Positions 1 through 7,753 of a stretch of DNA of 64,000 nt are shown piece after piece; the stretch's first letter is position 1; every line of letters starts with the position of its first letter. This DNA is from Streptomyces sp. MUM 203J (GTDB lineage Bacteria > Actinomycetota > Actinomycetes > Streptomycetales > Streptomycetaceae): positions 41,513-105,512 of the forward strand of contig NZ_JADWYO010000014.1 of assembly GCF_022414595.1 (NCBI RefSeq), given 5' to 3'. Under the pieces are notes generated by a model. It was not told where the DNA came from and made no database searches. It saw only the letters and a program-made list of their open reading frames with translations. The position numbers were made by a program, and so were the translations under genes.

Positions 1-491
1 TCGGCCTCCGCCTGGACGATGCTGGCGATCGCGACCGTCTCGTACAGGCTGTGGTCGTTCCGCTGTACGCCCTTGGTGATGCGGTCGCTGCCGAAGCGCT
101 CCACAGCCGTGCTGACCATGTACCGCAGCAGGCCCTCCGGGGTGGTCGTGTCGTCGATCGGGTACGTCGCCGGGAACAGGAAGCCCTCGGGGTTGCCCCC
201 GGCCGCGGGCGGCAGGCCTGTGGCGAGGGTGCCGGCGGCGGCCCGGGCGGTGCCGGGCGGGGCGTCGAGGGCCTTGTCCACGGCGTCGTAGACCTGGGCG
301 GCGCGCCAGCCCTCGGGGACGACGAGGGTGCGGGTCTCCGGGGGCGGCGGCTCGGGAGGTGCCGTGTCCTTGAGCAGCAGCGGCACCAGGGCGCCGGCCG
401 CGATCAGGGCGAGCGCGGCGGCGAGTACGACGATCCGGCCCCGGCGGGTGAGCCGTGGCCTTCTGTGCAGGTGTCGGGGCGCTCGCCTCAT
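1..491 (-). CDS. MltG/YceG-like protein, N-terminal part (runs off the window)
   Basis: The gene runs leftward off the window; the first 163 codons are present. The ATG at 491 is followed by a basic stretch (MRRAPRHLHRRPRLTRRGR), one membrane anchor at about residues 20-41 (IVVLAAALALIAAGALVPLL) and a Pro-rich linker. After this come a LysM-like region (VVPEGWRAAQVYDAVDKAL) and the motifs EGFLFPATY and YETVAIASIVQAEA. These are the hallmarks of the YceG/MltG family, membrane-anchored endolytic murein transglycosylases that terminate nascent glycan strands. It may be a paralogue of the housekeeping MltG rather than that gene itself. The C-terminal catalytic part is outside the window, so activity cannot be judged. 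The start lies 8 nt after an AGGG and just inside a 14-bp palindrome. Confidence 0.8.
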   Translation of the reverse strand, partial: MRRAPRHLHRRPRLTRRGRIVVLAAALALIAAGALVPLLLKDTAPPEPPPPETRTLVVPEGWRAAQVYDAVDKALDAPPGTARAAAGTLATGLPPAAGGNPEGFLFPATYPIDDTTTPEGLLRYMVSTAVERFGSDRITKGVQRNDHSLYETVAIASIVQAEA

Positions 492-496
492 GCACG

Positions 497-510
497 GCAC
501 CCTAGGGTGC
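497..510. repeat. 14-bp perfect palindrome before the MltG-like gene
   Basis: GCACCCTAGGGTGC reads identically on both strands and ends 6 nt upstream of the MltG-like ATG, so it would overlap the translation initiation region. It could be a protein-binding operator or an mRNA feature. No family of binding site is recognised. Confidence 0.5.
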
Positions 511-572
511 GTTCATCCCACTTTCTGATATTTCGGGTGAGTGCCGGTCGAGCCATCACCTAAACGAACGCA

Positions 573-586
573 CGAACGGGCGTTCC
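573..586 (+). promoter_or_regulatory. LexA (SOS) box-like palindrome
   Basis: CGAACGGGCGTTCC contains GAAC-N4-GTTC, the core of the Gram-positive/actinobacterial LexA box (CGAAC-N4-GTTCG), with one mismatch at the last base. It lies 139 nt before the 19-codon peptide gene and 82 nt before the divergent MltG-like gene. From base composition, a GAAC-N4-GTTC core is expected about 0.4 times per 64 kb, so a chance match is possible. A loose -10 (GAATGT, 590-595) follows it on the plus strand. Confidence 0.4.
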
Positions 587-614
587 CTCGAATGTGTGGC
601 CGCCTCCGGATCCG

Positions 615-658
615 AGCCGCAGAACGGCTGCTGCGGCTGATGCTTGTGGTGCGCAAGC
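615..658 (+). promoter_or_regulatory. Hairpin leader before the 19-residue peptide
   Basis: Two consecutive stem-loops lie in the putative 5' UTR of the peptide gene. The first pairs AGCCGCAG (615-622) with CTGCGGCT (631-638), an 8-bp perfect stem with an 8-nt loop. The second pairs GCTTG (642-646) with CAAGC (654-658). Structured 5' UTRs that restrict ribosome access are typical of small membrane-toxin mRNAs such as tisB; that role here is inference. Confidence 0.4.
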
Positions 659-724
659 GGCGGGCTGCAGACCGCTGTTGGCGTTGTCCCGAGGAAAATG
701 ACTGCACAAGGAGATCCACGTCCC

Positions 725-784
725 ATGAACCTCATCACCGACCTGCTCGCCGGATTCATCCACTTCGTCGGCTGGCTGGTCTGA
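725..784 (+). CDS. Putative 19-residue hydrophobic membrane peptide
   Basis: The ORF encodes MNLITDLLAGFIHFVGWLV, preceded by AAGGAG (709-714) at a good distance from the ATG. The peptide is almost entirely hydrophobic with one Asp (position 6) and one His (13), long enough for a single membrane-spanning or amphipathic helix. Its last 29 nt overlap, on the opposite strand, the 3' end of the ABC exporter gene. Upstream are a hairpin leader and a LexA-box-like palindrome. Size, composition and control resemble SOS-induced type I toxins such as E. coli TisB, but there is no sequence homology I can claim. A chance ORF is possible; the ribosome binding site and the composition argue for a real gene. 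Confidence 0.5.
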   Translation: MNLITDLLAGFIHFVGWLV

Positions 785-2636
785 CGTTCGCCTCGCGCGG
801 CGCCGTCGCTCCCCCGTCCCACGGGAGCGGCGGCGCCGCCGTCGTCGTGTCGCCGTGCACGAGCGCGGCGTACCTGCCGCCCAGGGCCAGCAGTTCGGCA
901 TGGGTGCCGCGCTCGATGACGCGGCCCCGGTCGAGGACGACGATCTGGTCCGCGTCCCGGACGGTGGAGAGGCGGTGGGCGATGGTGATGGTGGTGCGGC
1001 CCGCCGACAGGGCGTCGACGGCCTGCTGCACGGCGTGCTCGGTGCGGGTGTCCAGCGCGCTGGTGGCCTCGTCCAGGATGAGCACCGGCGGATCGCGCAG
1101 GATGGTGCGGGCCAGCGCGAGGCGCTGTTTCTCGCCGCCCGAGAAGCGGTAGCCGCGCTCCCCCACCAGCGTGTCGTACCCGTCCGGGAGTGACGCGATG
1201 TGGTCGTGGATCTGCGCGGCCCTGGCGGCGGCCTCGATCTCCGCGCCGGTGGCGTCGGGGCGGGCGAAGCGCAGGTTCTCGGCGACGGAGGCGTGGAAGA
1301 GGTACGTCTCCTGGGAGACGACGCCCACCGCGCGGCTGAGACTGTCGAAGTCGAGGTCGCGTACGTCGACGCCGTCGAGTGTGACCCGGCCTCCGGTCAC
1401 GTCGTAGAGCCGCGGCACCAGGTAGCTGAGGGTGGACTTGCCGGAGCCGGTCGCCCCGACGACGGCGAGGCTGCTGCCGGGCGGGACGGTGATGTCGATG
1501 CCGTCGAGCGTGGGGGCGGTCCCGTCCTCGGGGTCGTACCGGAAGCCGACGTTCTCGAAGCGGACCTCGCCGCGGACCTTCTCCAGCCGGACGGGATTCT
1601 CGGGCTCGGTGATGTCCACGGGCAGGTCGAGGTACTCGAAGATCCGCTGGAAGAGGGCGAGAGAGGTCTGGATCTGCACGCCGGTGGAGAGCAGGCTGAC
1701 CGCCGGGCGGAACAGGCCCTGCTGGAGGGAGACGAAGGCGACCAGCGTGCCGATGGAGATGTCCGGCCCGCCGGTCTGGAGGGCGAGCCCGGCGGCCCAG
1801 TAGAGCAGCGCGGGCATGGCGGCCATGACGATGCTGACGGACGCCATCCGCCAGCGCCCGGCCATGGAGGCCCGCACCTCCAGGTCGACCAGCCGTTCCG
1901 ACTCGGCTTCGAAGGAGCGGGTCAGCGAGTCGGCACGGCCCATGGTGCGGCCCAGCAGGATGCCGCTGACGGACAGCGACTCGGTGACGGTCGCGGCCAT
2001 GGCGGCCATCTGCTTCTGGCGTTGCGTGGTGATCGCCTTGCGTTCCCGGCCGACCCTTCGGCTGATCCACACGAAGAGCGGGAGCAGGGCCAGGGACACA
2101 CAGGTGAGCCGCCAGTCCAGGGCCAGCATGGCGACGATCGTGGCGACGACGGCGGTGAGGTTGGAGACGAGGGAGGTCGCCGTCGAGGTGACGGTGGCCT
2201 GCATGCCGCCGATGTCGTTGGCGATCCTCGACTGCACCTCGCCGGTGCGCGTACGGGTGAAGAAGGCCAGCGGCATCCGCTGGAGCTGCGCGTAGACGGC
2301 GGTGCGCAGGTCGTGCATGACGCGCTGGCCGACGGTCGTGGAGATCAGGGTCTGCAGCACGCCGAAGACGCTGGTCACCACCGCCGTGAGGATCATGCCG
2401 AGGGCCAGCAGGCTGAGCAGCCCGGTGCGGCGCTCGGGGATCGCCGTGTCCAGGATCTCCCGCAGCAGGAACGGCGAGGCCACCCCGACCAGGGACGCGG
2501 CGCCGACCAGCAGGCCGACGACGGCGAGACGGCCGCGGTAGGGGCGGAAGAGCCCCAGGATGCGGCGGATCTGCGCGGGGGGCTGGTCGGGGTCCGGTGG
2601 GGGTGGCGTCCAGGTGGACTCGGCGTGGATGCGCAT
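756..2636 (-). CDS. ABC exporter, fused membrane and ATPase domains
   Basis: A 626-residue half-size type IV exporter. The six-helix membrane domain spans about residues 35-330 (from RRILGLFRPYRGR). The nucleotide-binding domain has Walker A GATGSGKST (about 394), Q-loop VSQETYLF, signature FSGGEKQRLALAR (about 499), Walker B VLILDEATSALD (about 519) and H-loop IAHRLST (about 553). All motifs are intact, so it probably works as a homodimer exporting a lipid, peptide or drug; the substrate cannot be told. The ATG at 2636 is preceded by GAAGGAG only 2 nt away, tighter than usual, but no better start is visible. It is transcribed away from the FAD/Fe-S oxidoreductase and its 3' end overlaps the antisense peptide gene. 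Confidence 0.9.
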   Translation of the reverse strand: MRIHAESTWTPPPPDPDQPPAQIRRILGLFRPYRGRLAVVGLLVGAASLVGVASPFLLREILDTAIPERRTGLLSLLALGMILTAVVTSVFGVLQTLISTTVGQRVMHDLRTAVYAQLQRMPLAFFTRTRTGEVQSRIANDIGGMQATVTSTATSLVSNLTAVVATIVAMLALDWRLTCVSLALLPLFVWISRRVGRERKAITTQRQKQMAAMAATVTESLSVSGILLGRTMGRADSLTRSFEAESERLVDLEVRASMAGRWRMASVSIVMAAMPALLYWAAGLALQTGGPDISIGTLVAFVSLQQGLFRPAVSLLSTGVQIQTSLALFQRIFEYLDLPVDITEPENPVRLEKVRGEVRFENVGFRYDPEDGTAPTLDGIDITVPPGSSLAVVGATGSGKSTLSYLVPRLYDVTGGRVTLDGVDVRDLDFDSLSRAVGVVSQETYLFHASVAENLRFARPDATGAEIEAAARAAQIHDHIASLPDGYDTLVGERGYRFSGGEKQRLALARTILRDPPVLILDEATSALDTRTEHAVQQAVDALSAGRTTITIAHRLSTVRDADQIVVLDRGRVIERGTHAELLALGGRYAALVHGDTTTAAPPLPWDGGATAPREANVRPASRRSG

Positions 2637-2948
2637 GGCTCCTTCGGGCGGCTCGGGGGTCTCTGCGAGGCTAGCCCACCCGGTGGGGGCGTGCGGTGGG
2701 TGAGGCCGGGTGGGCGCTTGCGGCGGGCCCTTCCCCCAGCCCGCCTCTTCCCGGCCGTGGCGGAGCGGACCTCGGCCCGCGGCTCGGGGGCGCCGTCCCG
2801 GGCCCTGTCGTCGCGGCGTCGCCGCAGCTTCCCCGAACGCCGGGCGGGCTTGAGGACACGCGACGGGCCTGACGGGCGCCGGACGGGCTGAAACCCCGTC
2901 CAGGGGAGATGCTGGGCCTACACGACCGCTCGGCGAGGGGAGTGCGAC
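2637..2948. other. Divergent intergenic region, no gene seen
   Basis: These 312 bases separate the leftward ABC exporter from the rightward oxidoreductase and must hold both promoters. I see a GC-rich stretch with no convincing ORF. The ribosome binding site AGGGGAG (about 2936-2942) serves the gene starting at 2949. No clear -35/-10 pair is visible. Confidence 0.5.
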
Positions 2949-5846
2949 ATGCCGCTGCTGGAGCCGGACCCTGATGCGCTGCGGCACGGGGACCCGGCGC
3001 GGGTACCGTTCCCCGACCGGGTGGCCGACCTGACGGCGCACGGGACGCCCTCGCGGCTGCGGGAGGAGCTCAAGGCGGTGTTCGGCGCCGAGCGGGTGCT
3101 GTGGCGGGTGCAGGATCTGGTGCGGTACGCGTCGGACGCCAGCCCGTACCGGTTCGTGCCTCAGGTCGTGCTGGTCGCGCAGGACATCGACGACGTGTCG
3201 GCCATCCTGTCGTTCGCGCGCGGCAAAGGACGTGAGGTCGTGTTCAGGGCCGCGGGGACCAGTCTCAACGGCCAGGCTCAGGGCGAGGACATCCTGGTGG
3301 ACGTGCGCCGCCACTGGGAGGGCGTGGAGGTCCTGGACGCCGGGGCGCGGGTGCGGGTGCGGCCCGGGACCACGGTCGGCCGGGTGAACGCCGCGCTCGC
3401 CCGGTACGGGCGGGTCCTCGGACCGGATCCGGCGAGCGCGGCCGCCTGCACGGTCGGCGGGGCCGTCGCCAACAACGCCTCCGGCATGACGGCGGGGACC
3501 GAGCGGAACGCGTACCGGACGATGGCGTCGGTGACGGCCGTGCTGCCCAGCGGGACCGTCGTCGACACCGGCGACCCCGCCGCCGACGAGGAACTCGCCC
3601 GCGCCGAGCCCGTGCTGTGTGCCGCGTTGATGGGCCTCAGGGCGGAGATCGAGGGTGATCCCGCGCTGGCCGCCCGGATCCGCGCCAAGTACGCGATCAA
3701 GAACACCAACGGCTACCGGCTGGACGCGTTCCTGGACGGCCGGACGCCCGTGGAGATCCTGCGCGGGCTGATGGTCGGCTCGCAGGGAACGCTCGGGTTC
3801 ATCGCGGAGGCGGTGTTCGACACGCTGCCGCTGGACCGGGCCGTGTCGGCCGCGCTGCTGCTCTTCCCGTCGCTGCCTGACGCCGCGGCGGCCGTGCCGA
3901 GCCTGGCCGAGGCCGGTGCCGCGGCCGTGGAGCTGATGGACGGCGCCTCCCTGCGGGACGGCTGGCCGGGACTGCCCCGGGACGCGGCAGCGCTGCTGGT
4001 GGAGCTGCGGGCGGCGGACGAGTCCGCCCTGGAGGTGCTGCAGCGGGTCGCCACCGCGGTGGTGGAGAGGCTGGGGGCGGACGCCGTGCAGGGGTTCACC
4101 CGGGATCCCGCGGCCGTCGCCCGGCTGTGGTCCGCCCGGCGGGGGTTCGCCGCCGCCGTCGGCGGTTCCCGGCCCTCCGGTACGACCCTGATCACCGAGG
4201 AGTTCGCGGTGCCGCCGCACCGGCTCGCGGAGGCCTGCGAGGCGCTCCGGAAGCTCCAGGCCGAGCACGGCTTCGACGCGGCCGTGGCCGGGCACGCCGC
4301 CCACGGCAACCTGCACTTCCTGCTGGCCTTCGACCCGGCGGACCCGGCCGACGTGGACCGATACGCCGCGTTCATGGAGGCCTTCTGCCGGATGGTGGTG
4401 GAGCGGTTCGACGGCTCGCTGAAGGCCGAGCACGCCACGGGGCGGAACATCGCCCCGTTCCTGGAGCTGGAGTGGGGGCCGAGGGCGACCGAGCTGATGT
4501 GGCGGACCAAGCAGGCCTTCGACCCGGACGGGGTGCTGGCACCCCGGGTCGTCCTGGACCGGGACCCGCGCGGCCACCTGCGGGGACTGAAGTCCGTCCC
4601 GGCGGTGGGCGACCTCACGGACCCGTGCATCGAGTGCGGGTTCTGCGAACCGGTCTGCCCCAGCCGCGATCTGACGACCACTCCGCGCCAGCGCATCGCG
4701 CTGCGCCGGGAGATGGCCCGGCAGGGGCACGGCTCCCCCGTGGAGACGGCGCTTGCCGAGTCGTACGGCTACGAGGCGGTCGACACCTGCGCGGTGGAGG
4801 GCTCCTGCGGTCTGGCCTGCCCGGTGGGCATCGACACGGGGGCGCTGATGAAGCGGCTGCGGCACGCCCGGCACTCGGAGCGCGAGGAACGGGCCGCCGC
4901 GCTGGCCGCGCGGAACTTCGCGTCCGTGGAGGCGGCGGCGCGAAGCGCGGTGGCGGCGGCGCACCGGGCCGGGCGGCTGACGGGCGACCGGCTGCCGCAG
5001 GCCGTGACGGGGGCGCTGCGCTGGTTCGTACGGCCGGACCTCGTCCCGGAGTGGCTGCCGGAGCTGCCCGGTGCCGCCGCGCCCGAGCTGCCGCGGACCG
5101 AGCGGGAGGGTGCGGCCGCCGTGTACTTCCCGGCCTGTGTGAACCGGATCTTCGGCGGGCCGCCGGAGGAGGTGGGGCCGTCGCTGCCGGAGGCCGTGGT
5201 GGCGCTGTCGGAGCGGGCCGGGCTGCCGGTGTGGATCCCCGAGGACGTGCGGGGCACGTGCTGCGCCACGATCTGGGCGTCCAAGGGGTACGCGGAGGGC
5301 GCGGCCGTCATGGCGGAGCGGGTGGTGGAGGCCGCCTGGGGCTGGACCGAGGGCGGGCGGCTGCCGCTGGTGGTGGACGCCTCGTCGTGCGCCCTGGGAC
5401 TGGGCCCGGAGCTGGTGCCGCACCTGAGCGGGCGGGCCCGGGAACTGCACGGCGAGCTGACCGTGCTGGATGCCACGGTGTGGGCGGCGGACCGGCTGCT
5501 GCCCCGGCTGGCGGTACGGCGCCGCGTGGCGTCGGCCGTGGTGCACCCGACGTGTGCGGCGCGGCGCCTCGGCGCGGAGGACCGGCTGTCCGCGCTGGCG
5601 GCGGTGTGCGCGCGGGAGGTGGTCGTCCCGGACGACGCGGGGTGCTGCGCCTTCGCGGGCGACCGGGGGCTGCTGCACCGGGAGCTGACGGAGGCGGCGA
5701 CGGCCCGGGAGGCGGTCGAGGTGACGGCCCGGGCGTTCGACGTGTACCTGTCCGCGGGGCGGATGTGCGAGACCGGGATGCGGCATGCGACGGGCCGCCC
5801 GTACCGTTCGGTGCTGGTGGAGCTGGAACGGGCGACCCGGCCCTGA
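2949..5846 (+). CDS. FAD-binding and Fe-S oxidoreductase (D-lactate dehydrogenase/GlpC-like fusion)
   Basis: A 965-residue three-part enzyme. The N-terminal FAD_binding_4 domain (about 60-280) contains the typical AAGTSLNGQAQG stretch and TVGGAVANNASGM. It is followed by a FAD-oxidase C-terminal domain (about 290-535, with HAAHGNLHF and HATGRNIAPF). Two ferredoxin-type clusters follow (CIECGFCEPVCP and CAVEGSCGLACPVG, about 560-630), then two cysteine-rich CCG domains (CVNRIFGG...TCCATIW and HPTCAARR...GCCAFAGDRG). This is the layout of membrane-associated 2-hydroxyacid dehydrogenases that pass electrons from FAD through Fe-S centres to the quinone pool; D-lactate is the best guess for substrate. 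Start chosen at the ATG after AGGGGAG. Monocistronic by spacing. Confidence 0.88.
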   Translation: MPLLEPDPDALRHGDPARVPFPDRVADLTAHGTPSRLREELKAVFGAERVLWRVQDLVRYASDASPYRFVPQVVLVAQDIDDVSAILSFARGKGREVVFRAAGTSLNGQAQGEDILVDVRRHWEGVEVLDAGARVRVRPGTTVGRVNAALARYGRVLGPDPASAAACTVGGAVANNASGMTAGTERNAYRTMASVTAVLPSGTVVDTGDPAADEELARAEPVLCAALMGLRAEIEGDPALAARIRAKYAIKNTNGYRLDAFLDGRTPVEILRGLMVGSQGTLGFIAEAVFDTLPLDRAVSAALLLFPSLPDAAAAVPSLAEAGAAAVELMDGASLRDGWPGLPRDAAALLVELRAADESALEVLQRVATAVVERLGADAVQGFTRDPAAVARLWSARRGFAAAVGGSRPSGTTLITEEFAVPPHRLAEACEALRKLQAEHGFDAAVAGHAAHGNLHFLLAFDPADPADVDRYAAFMEAFCRMVVERFDGSLKAEHATGRNIAPFLELEWGPRATELMWRTKQAFDPDGVLAPRVVLDRDPRGHLRGLKSVPAVGDLTDPCIECGFCEPVCPSRDLTTTPRQRIALRREMARQGHGSPVETALAESYGYEAVDTCAVEGSCGLACPVGIDTGALMKRLRHARHSEREERAAALAARNFASVEAAARSAVAAAHRAGRLTGDRLPQAVTGALRWFVRPDLVPEWLPELPGAAAPELPRTEREGAAAVYFPACVNRIFGGPPEEVGPSLPEAVVALSERAGLPVWIPEDVRGTCCATIWASKGYAEGAAVMAERVVEAAWGWTEGGRLPLVVDASSCALGLGPELVPHLSGRARELHGELTVLDATVWAADRLLPRLAVRRRVASAVVHPTCAARRLGAEDRLSALAAVCAREVVVPDDAGCCAFAGDRGLLHRELTEAATAREAVEVTARAFDVYLSAGRMCETGMRHATGRPYRSVLVELERATRP

Positions 5847-5977
5847 GGGCCCGTCAGCGGAAGGCGCGTTCGGGCGGCGGGTGCCGGTGTTCCCGGTGCG
5901 AAAACCGTTTGCCCCGGGCGGGGTGGCGGCGCGAACCTTGCACGGCTTCGCCCCTTCCACGAGATATCCGGGACTCC

Positions 5978-7753
5978 ATGCAGATCCGTCATCTTCCGTA
6001 CCAGGACCCCGGCGAACCCGACGTCCGCTCGGGCACCCGGCTGCTGGTCTGGCTGGGCCGCCGGCAGTGGGGCGGCCAGCTGGCCGCCCTGTGCTGGGGT
6101 CTGGTCATGCAGCTCGGCATCACGACCCTGCCGCTGGGCGTGGGCCTGGCCGTCCAGGCCGTCGTGGACGGGTCGGGCGGCGGGCTGGCCGTGGCCTGCG
6201 GGATCCTCGCCGTCCAGGGCGTCGTCATCGCGGTCTCCGACGGGCTGCTGCACCGTGCCGCCGTCACCAACTGGATCACCGCCGCCGCGCGGGTGCAGCA
6301 GCTGCTGGCCCGGAAGACGGCCGAGCTGGGCGCGGTGCTGACCCGCAGGGTGGCGGCGGGCGAGGTGGTCGCCGTCTCGACCGCCGACGTGGAGAAGATC
6401 GGCTGGTTCGTGGAGGTGCTGTCCCGGTTCGCGGCGGCCGCGCTGACACTGCTCGCGGTGTGCGTGGGCCTGGTGCTGTACCAGCCGGAACTGGGCCTGC
6501 CGGTCGCCCTGTGTCTGCCGCTGCTGGCGGTCGCGCCGCTGCCGCTGCTGCCGCACGCGACCCGGCGGGCCGACACGCAGCGGGAGAAGGCGGGCCGGGC
6601 GACCGAGCTGGCCTCGGACACGGTCGCGGGCCTGCGGGTGCTGCGCGGTATCGGCGGTGAGGAGCTGTTCCTGGACCGGTACCGGAAGGCGTCCCAGGAG
6701 GTGCGGGCCGCCGCCGTGCGCAGTGCCCGGTCCTGGGCGCTGATCGCGGCGGTGCAGGTGGTGCTGCCGGGGCTGCTGCTGATCGGCGTGGTGGCGTACG
6801 GGGCGAAGCTCGCACTGGACGGGCGGATCACGGCCGGTGAGCTGGTGACCGTGTACGGCGCGGTGATGCTGACGCAGTATCCGCTGCGCGGCTTCGAGGA
6901 GCTGGCCATGGCCTACTCGTTCTCCCGTCCGTCGGCCACGCGCGCGGCGCGGGTCCTGGCCCTCTCCCGCACGGACCGGCCCACCGTGCCGGTATCCCCC
7001 GGCGGGGAGGCCCCGGGCGGGGACCTGTACGACCCGGCGTCCGGTCTCCTTGCACCCGGCGGGCTCATGACGGCGGTGGTGTGCGGCGATCCGGACGCGG
7101 CGGGCCGCCTCGCGGACCGGCTCGGAGGGCATCCGGCGGGGGAGGATGCCGACGCGGGGGAGCACGTGTCCGTGCTGCTCGGCGGGGTGCCGTTGGACGG
7201 GCTGGCCCTGGAGGCGGCCCGTACCGCCGTGCTGGTCCAGGACAAGGACCCGGTCCTGTTGTCGGGCACCCTGCGGGAGTTGCTGGATGTGCCGTCGTCC
7301 GGGGCCGTGAGCGCGCGGGAGGCCTTGGCGGCCGCGCAGTGCGGGGATGTGCTGGCGGCGTTGGCGCAGGGGTCGCCGGACCCGGACGGGGAGCCCGCGG
7401 ACGCACGGATCACCGAGCGGGGCCGGTCGCTGTCGGGCGGTCAGCGGCAGCGGCTCGCGCTGGCCCGGTCACTGGTCACGGACCCGGAGGTGCTGGTGCT
7501 GGACGAGCCGACGTCGGCCGTGGACTCGCACACCGAGGCCCGGGTCGCCGCCGGGGTGCGGCGGCTGCGGGCGGGACGTACGACGGTGGTGTTCACCTCG
7601 TCGCCGCTGCTGCTGGACCGGGCCGACCGCGTGGTGCTCGTCCGTGACGGCACGGCTGCCGCGACCGGCACCCACCGTGAACTGCTGCTGTCCGACCCCG
7701 TGTACCGCGCCGTGGTGTCCCGCGCGCCCGTTCCCGCCGAGGAGTCCGCATGA
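5978..7753 (+). CDS. Heterodimeric ABC exporter subunit 1, degenerate Walker A
   Basis: A 591-residue half-transporter with a six-helix membrane domain (about 25-310) and an ATPase domain. The Walker A site is destroyed: around residues 362-376 the sequence is LMTAVVCGDPDAAGRLADRL, with no GKS/T. The H-loop His is also missing (VVFTSSPLLL at about 539 instead of IAHRLST). By contrast the signature LSGGQRQRLALARS (about 484) and Walker B VLVLDEPTSAVD (about 505) are perfect. The stop overlaps the ATG of the next gene (ATGA). The two proteins complement each other: this one donates the good signature motif, the partner the good Walker A. No strong ribosome binding site is seen before the ATG at 5978. 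Confidence 0.88.
   Translation: MQIRHLPYQDPGEPDVRSGTRLLVWLGRRQWGGQLAALCWGLVMQLGITTLPLGVGLAVQAVVDGSGGGLAVACGILAVQGVVIAVSDGLLHRAAVTNWITAAARVQQLLARKTAELGAVLTRRVAAGEVVAVSTADVEKIGWFVEVLSRFAAAALTLLAVCVGLVLYQPELGLPVALCLPLLAVAPLPLLPHATRRADTQREKAGRATELASDTVAGLRVLRGIGGEELFLDRYRKASQEVRAAAVRSARSWALIAAVQVVLPGLLLIGVVAYGAKLALDGRITAGELVTVYGAVMLTQYPLRGFEELAMAYSFSRPSATRAARVLALSRTDRPTVPVSPGGEAPGGDLYDPASGLLAPGGLMTAVVCGDPDAAGRLADRLGGHPAGEDADAGEHVSVLLGGVPLDGLALEAARTAVLVQDKDPVLLSGTLRELLDVPSSGAVSAREALAAAQCGDVLAALAQGSPDPDGEPADARITERGRSLSGGQRQRLALARSLVTDPEVLVLDEPTSAVDSHTEARVAAGVRRLRAGRTTVVFTSSPLLLDRADRVVLVRDGTAAATGTHRELLLSDPVYRAVVSRAPVPAEESA

Noticed and set aside
592..756. Possible leader ORF starting at the ATG at 593 upstream of the peptide gene
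   Set aside because: The frame runs on through the ABC gene in antisense, has no ribosome binding site, and its Arg-rich translation is not gene-like; kept only as leader RNA.
2637..5960. A minus-strand open frame extends the ABC exporter upstream to a total of 1734 codons
   Set aside because: It runs antisense through the FAD/Fe-S gene, has Arg/Pro/Gly/Gln-rich composition and no homology; high G+C suppresses stop codons in shadow frames.
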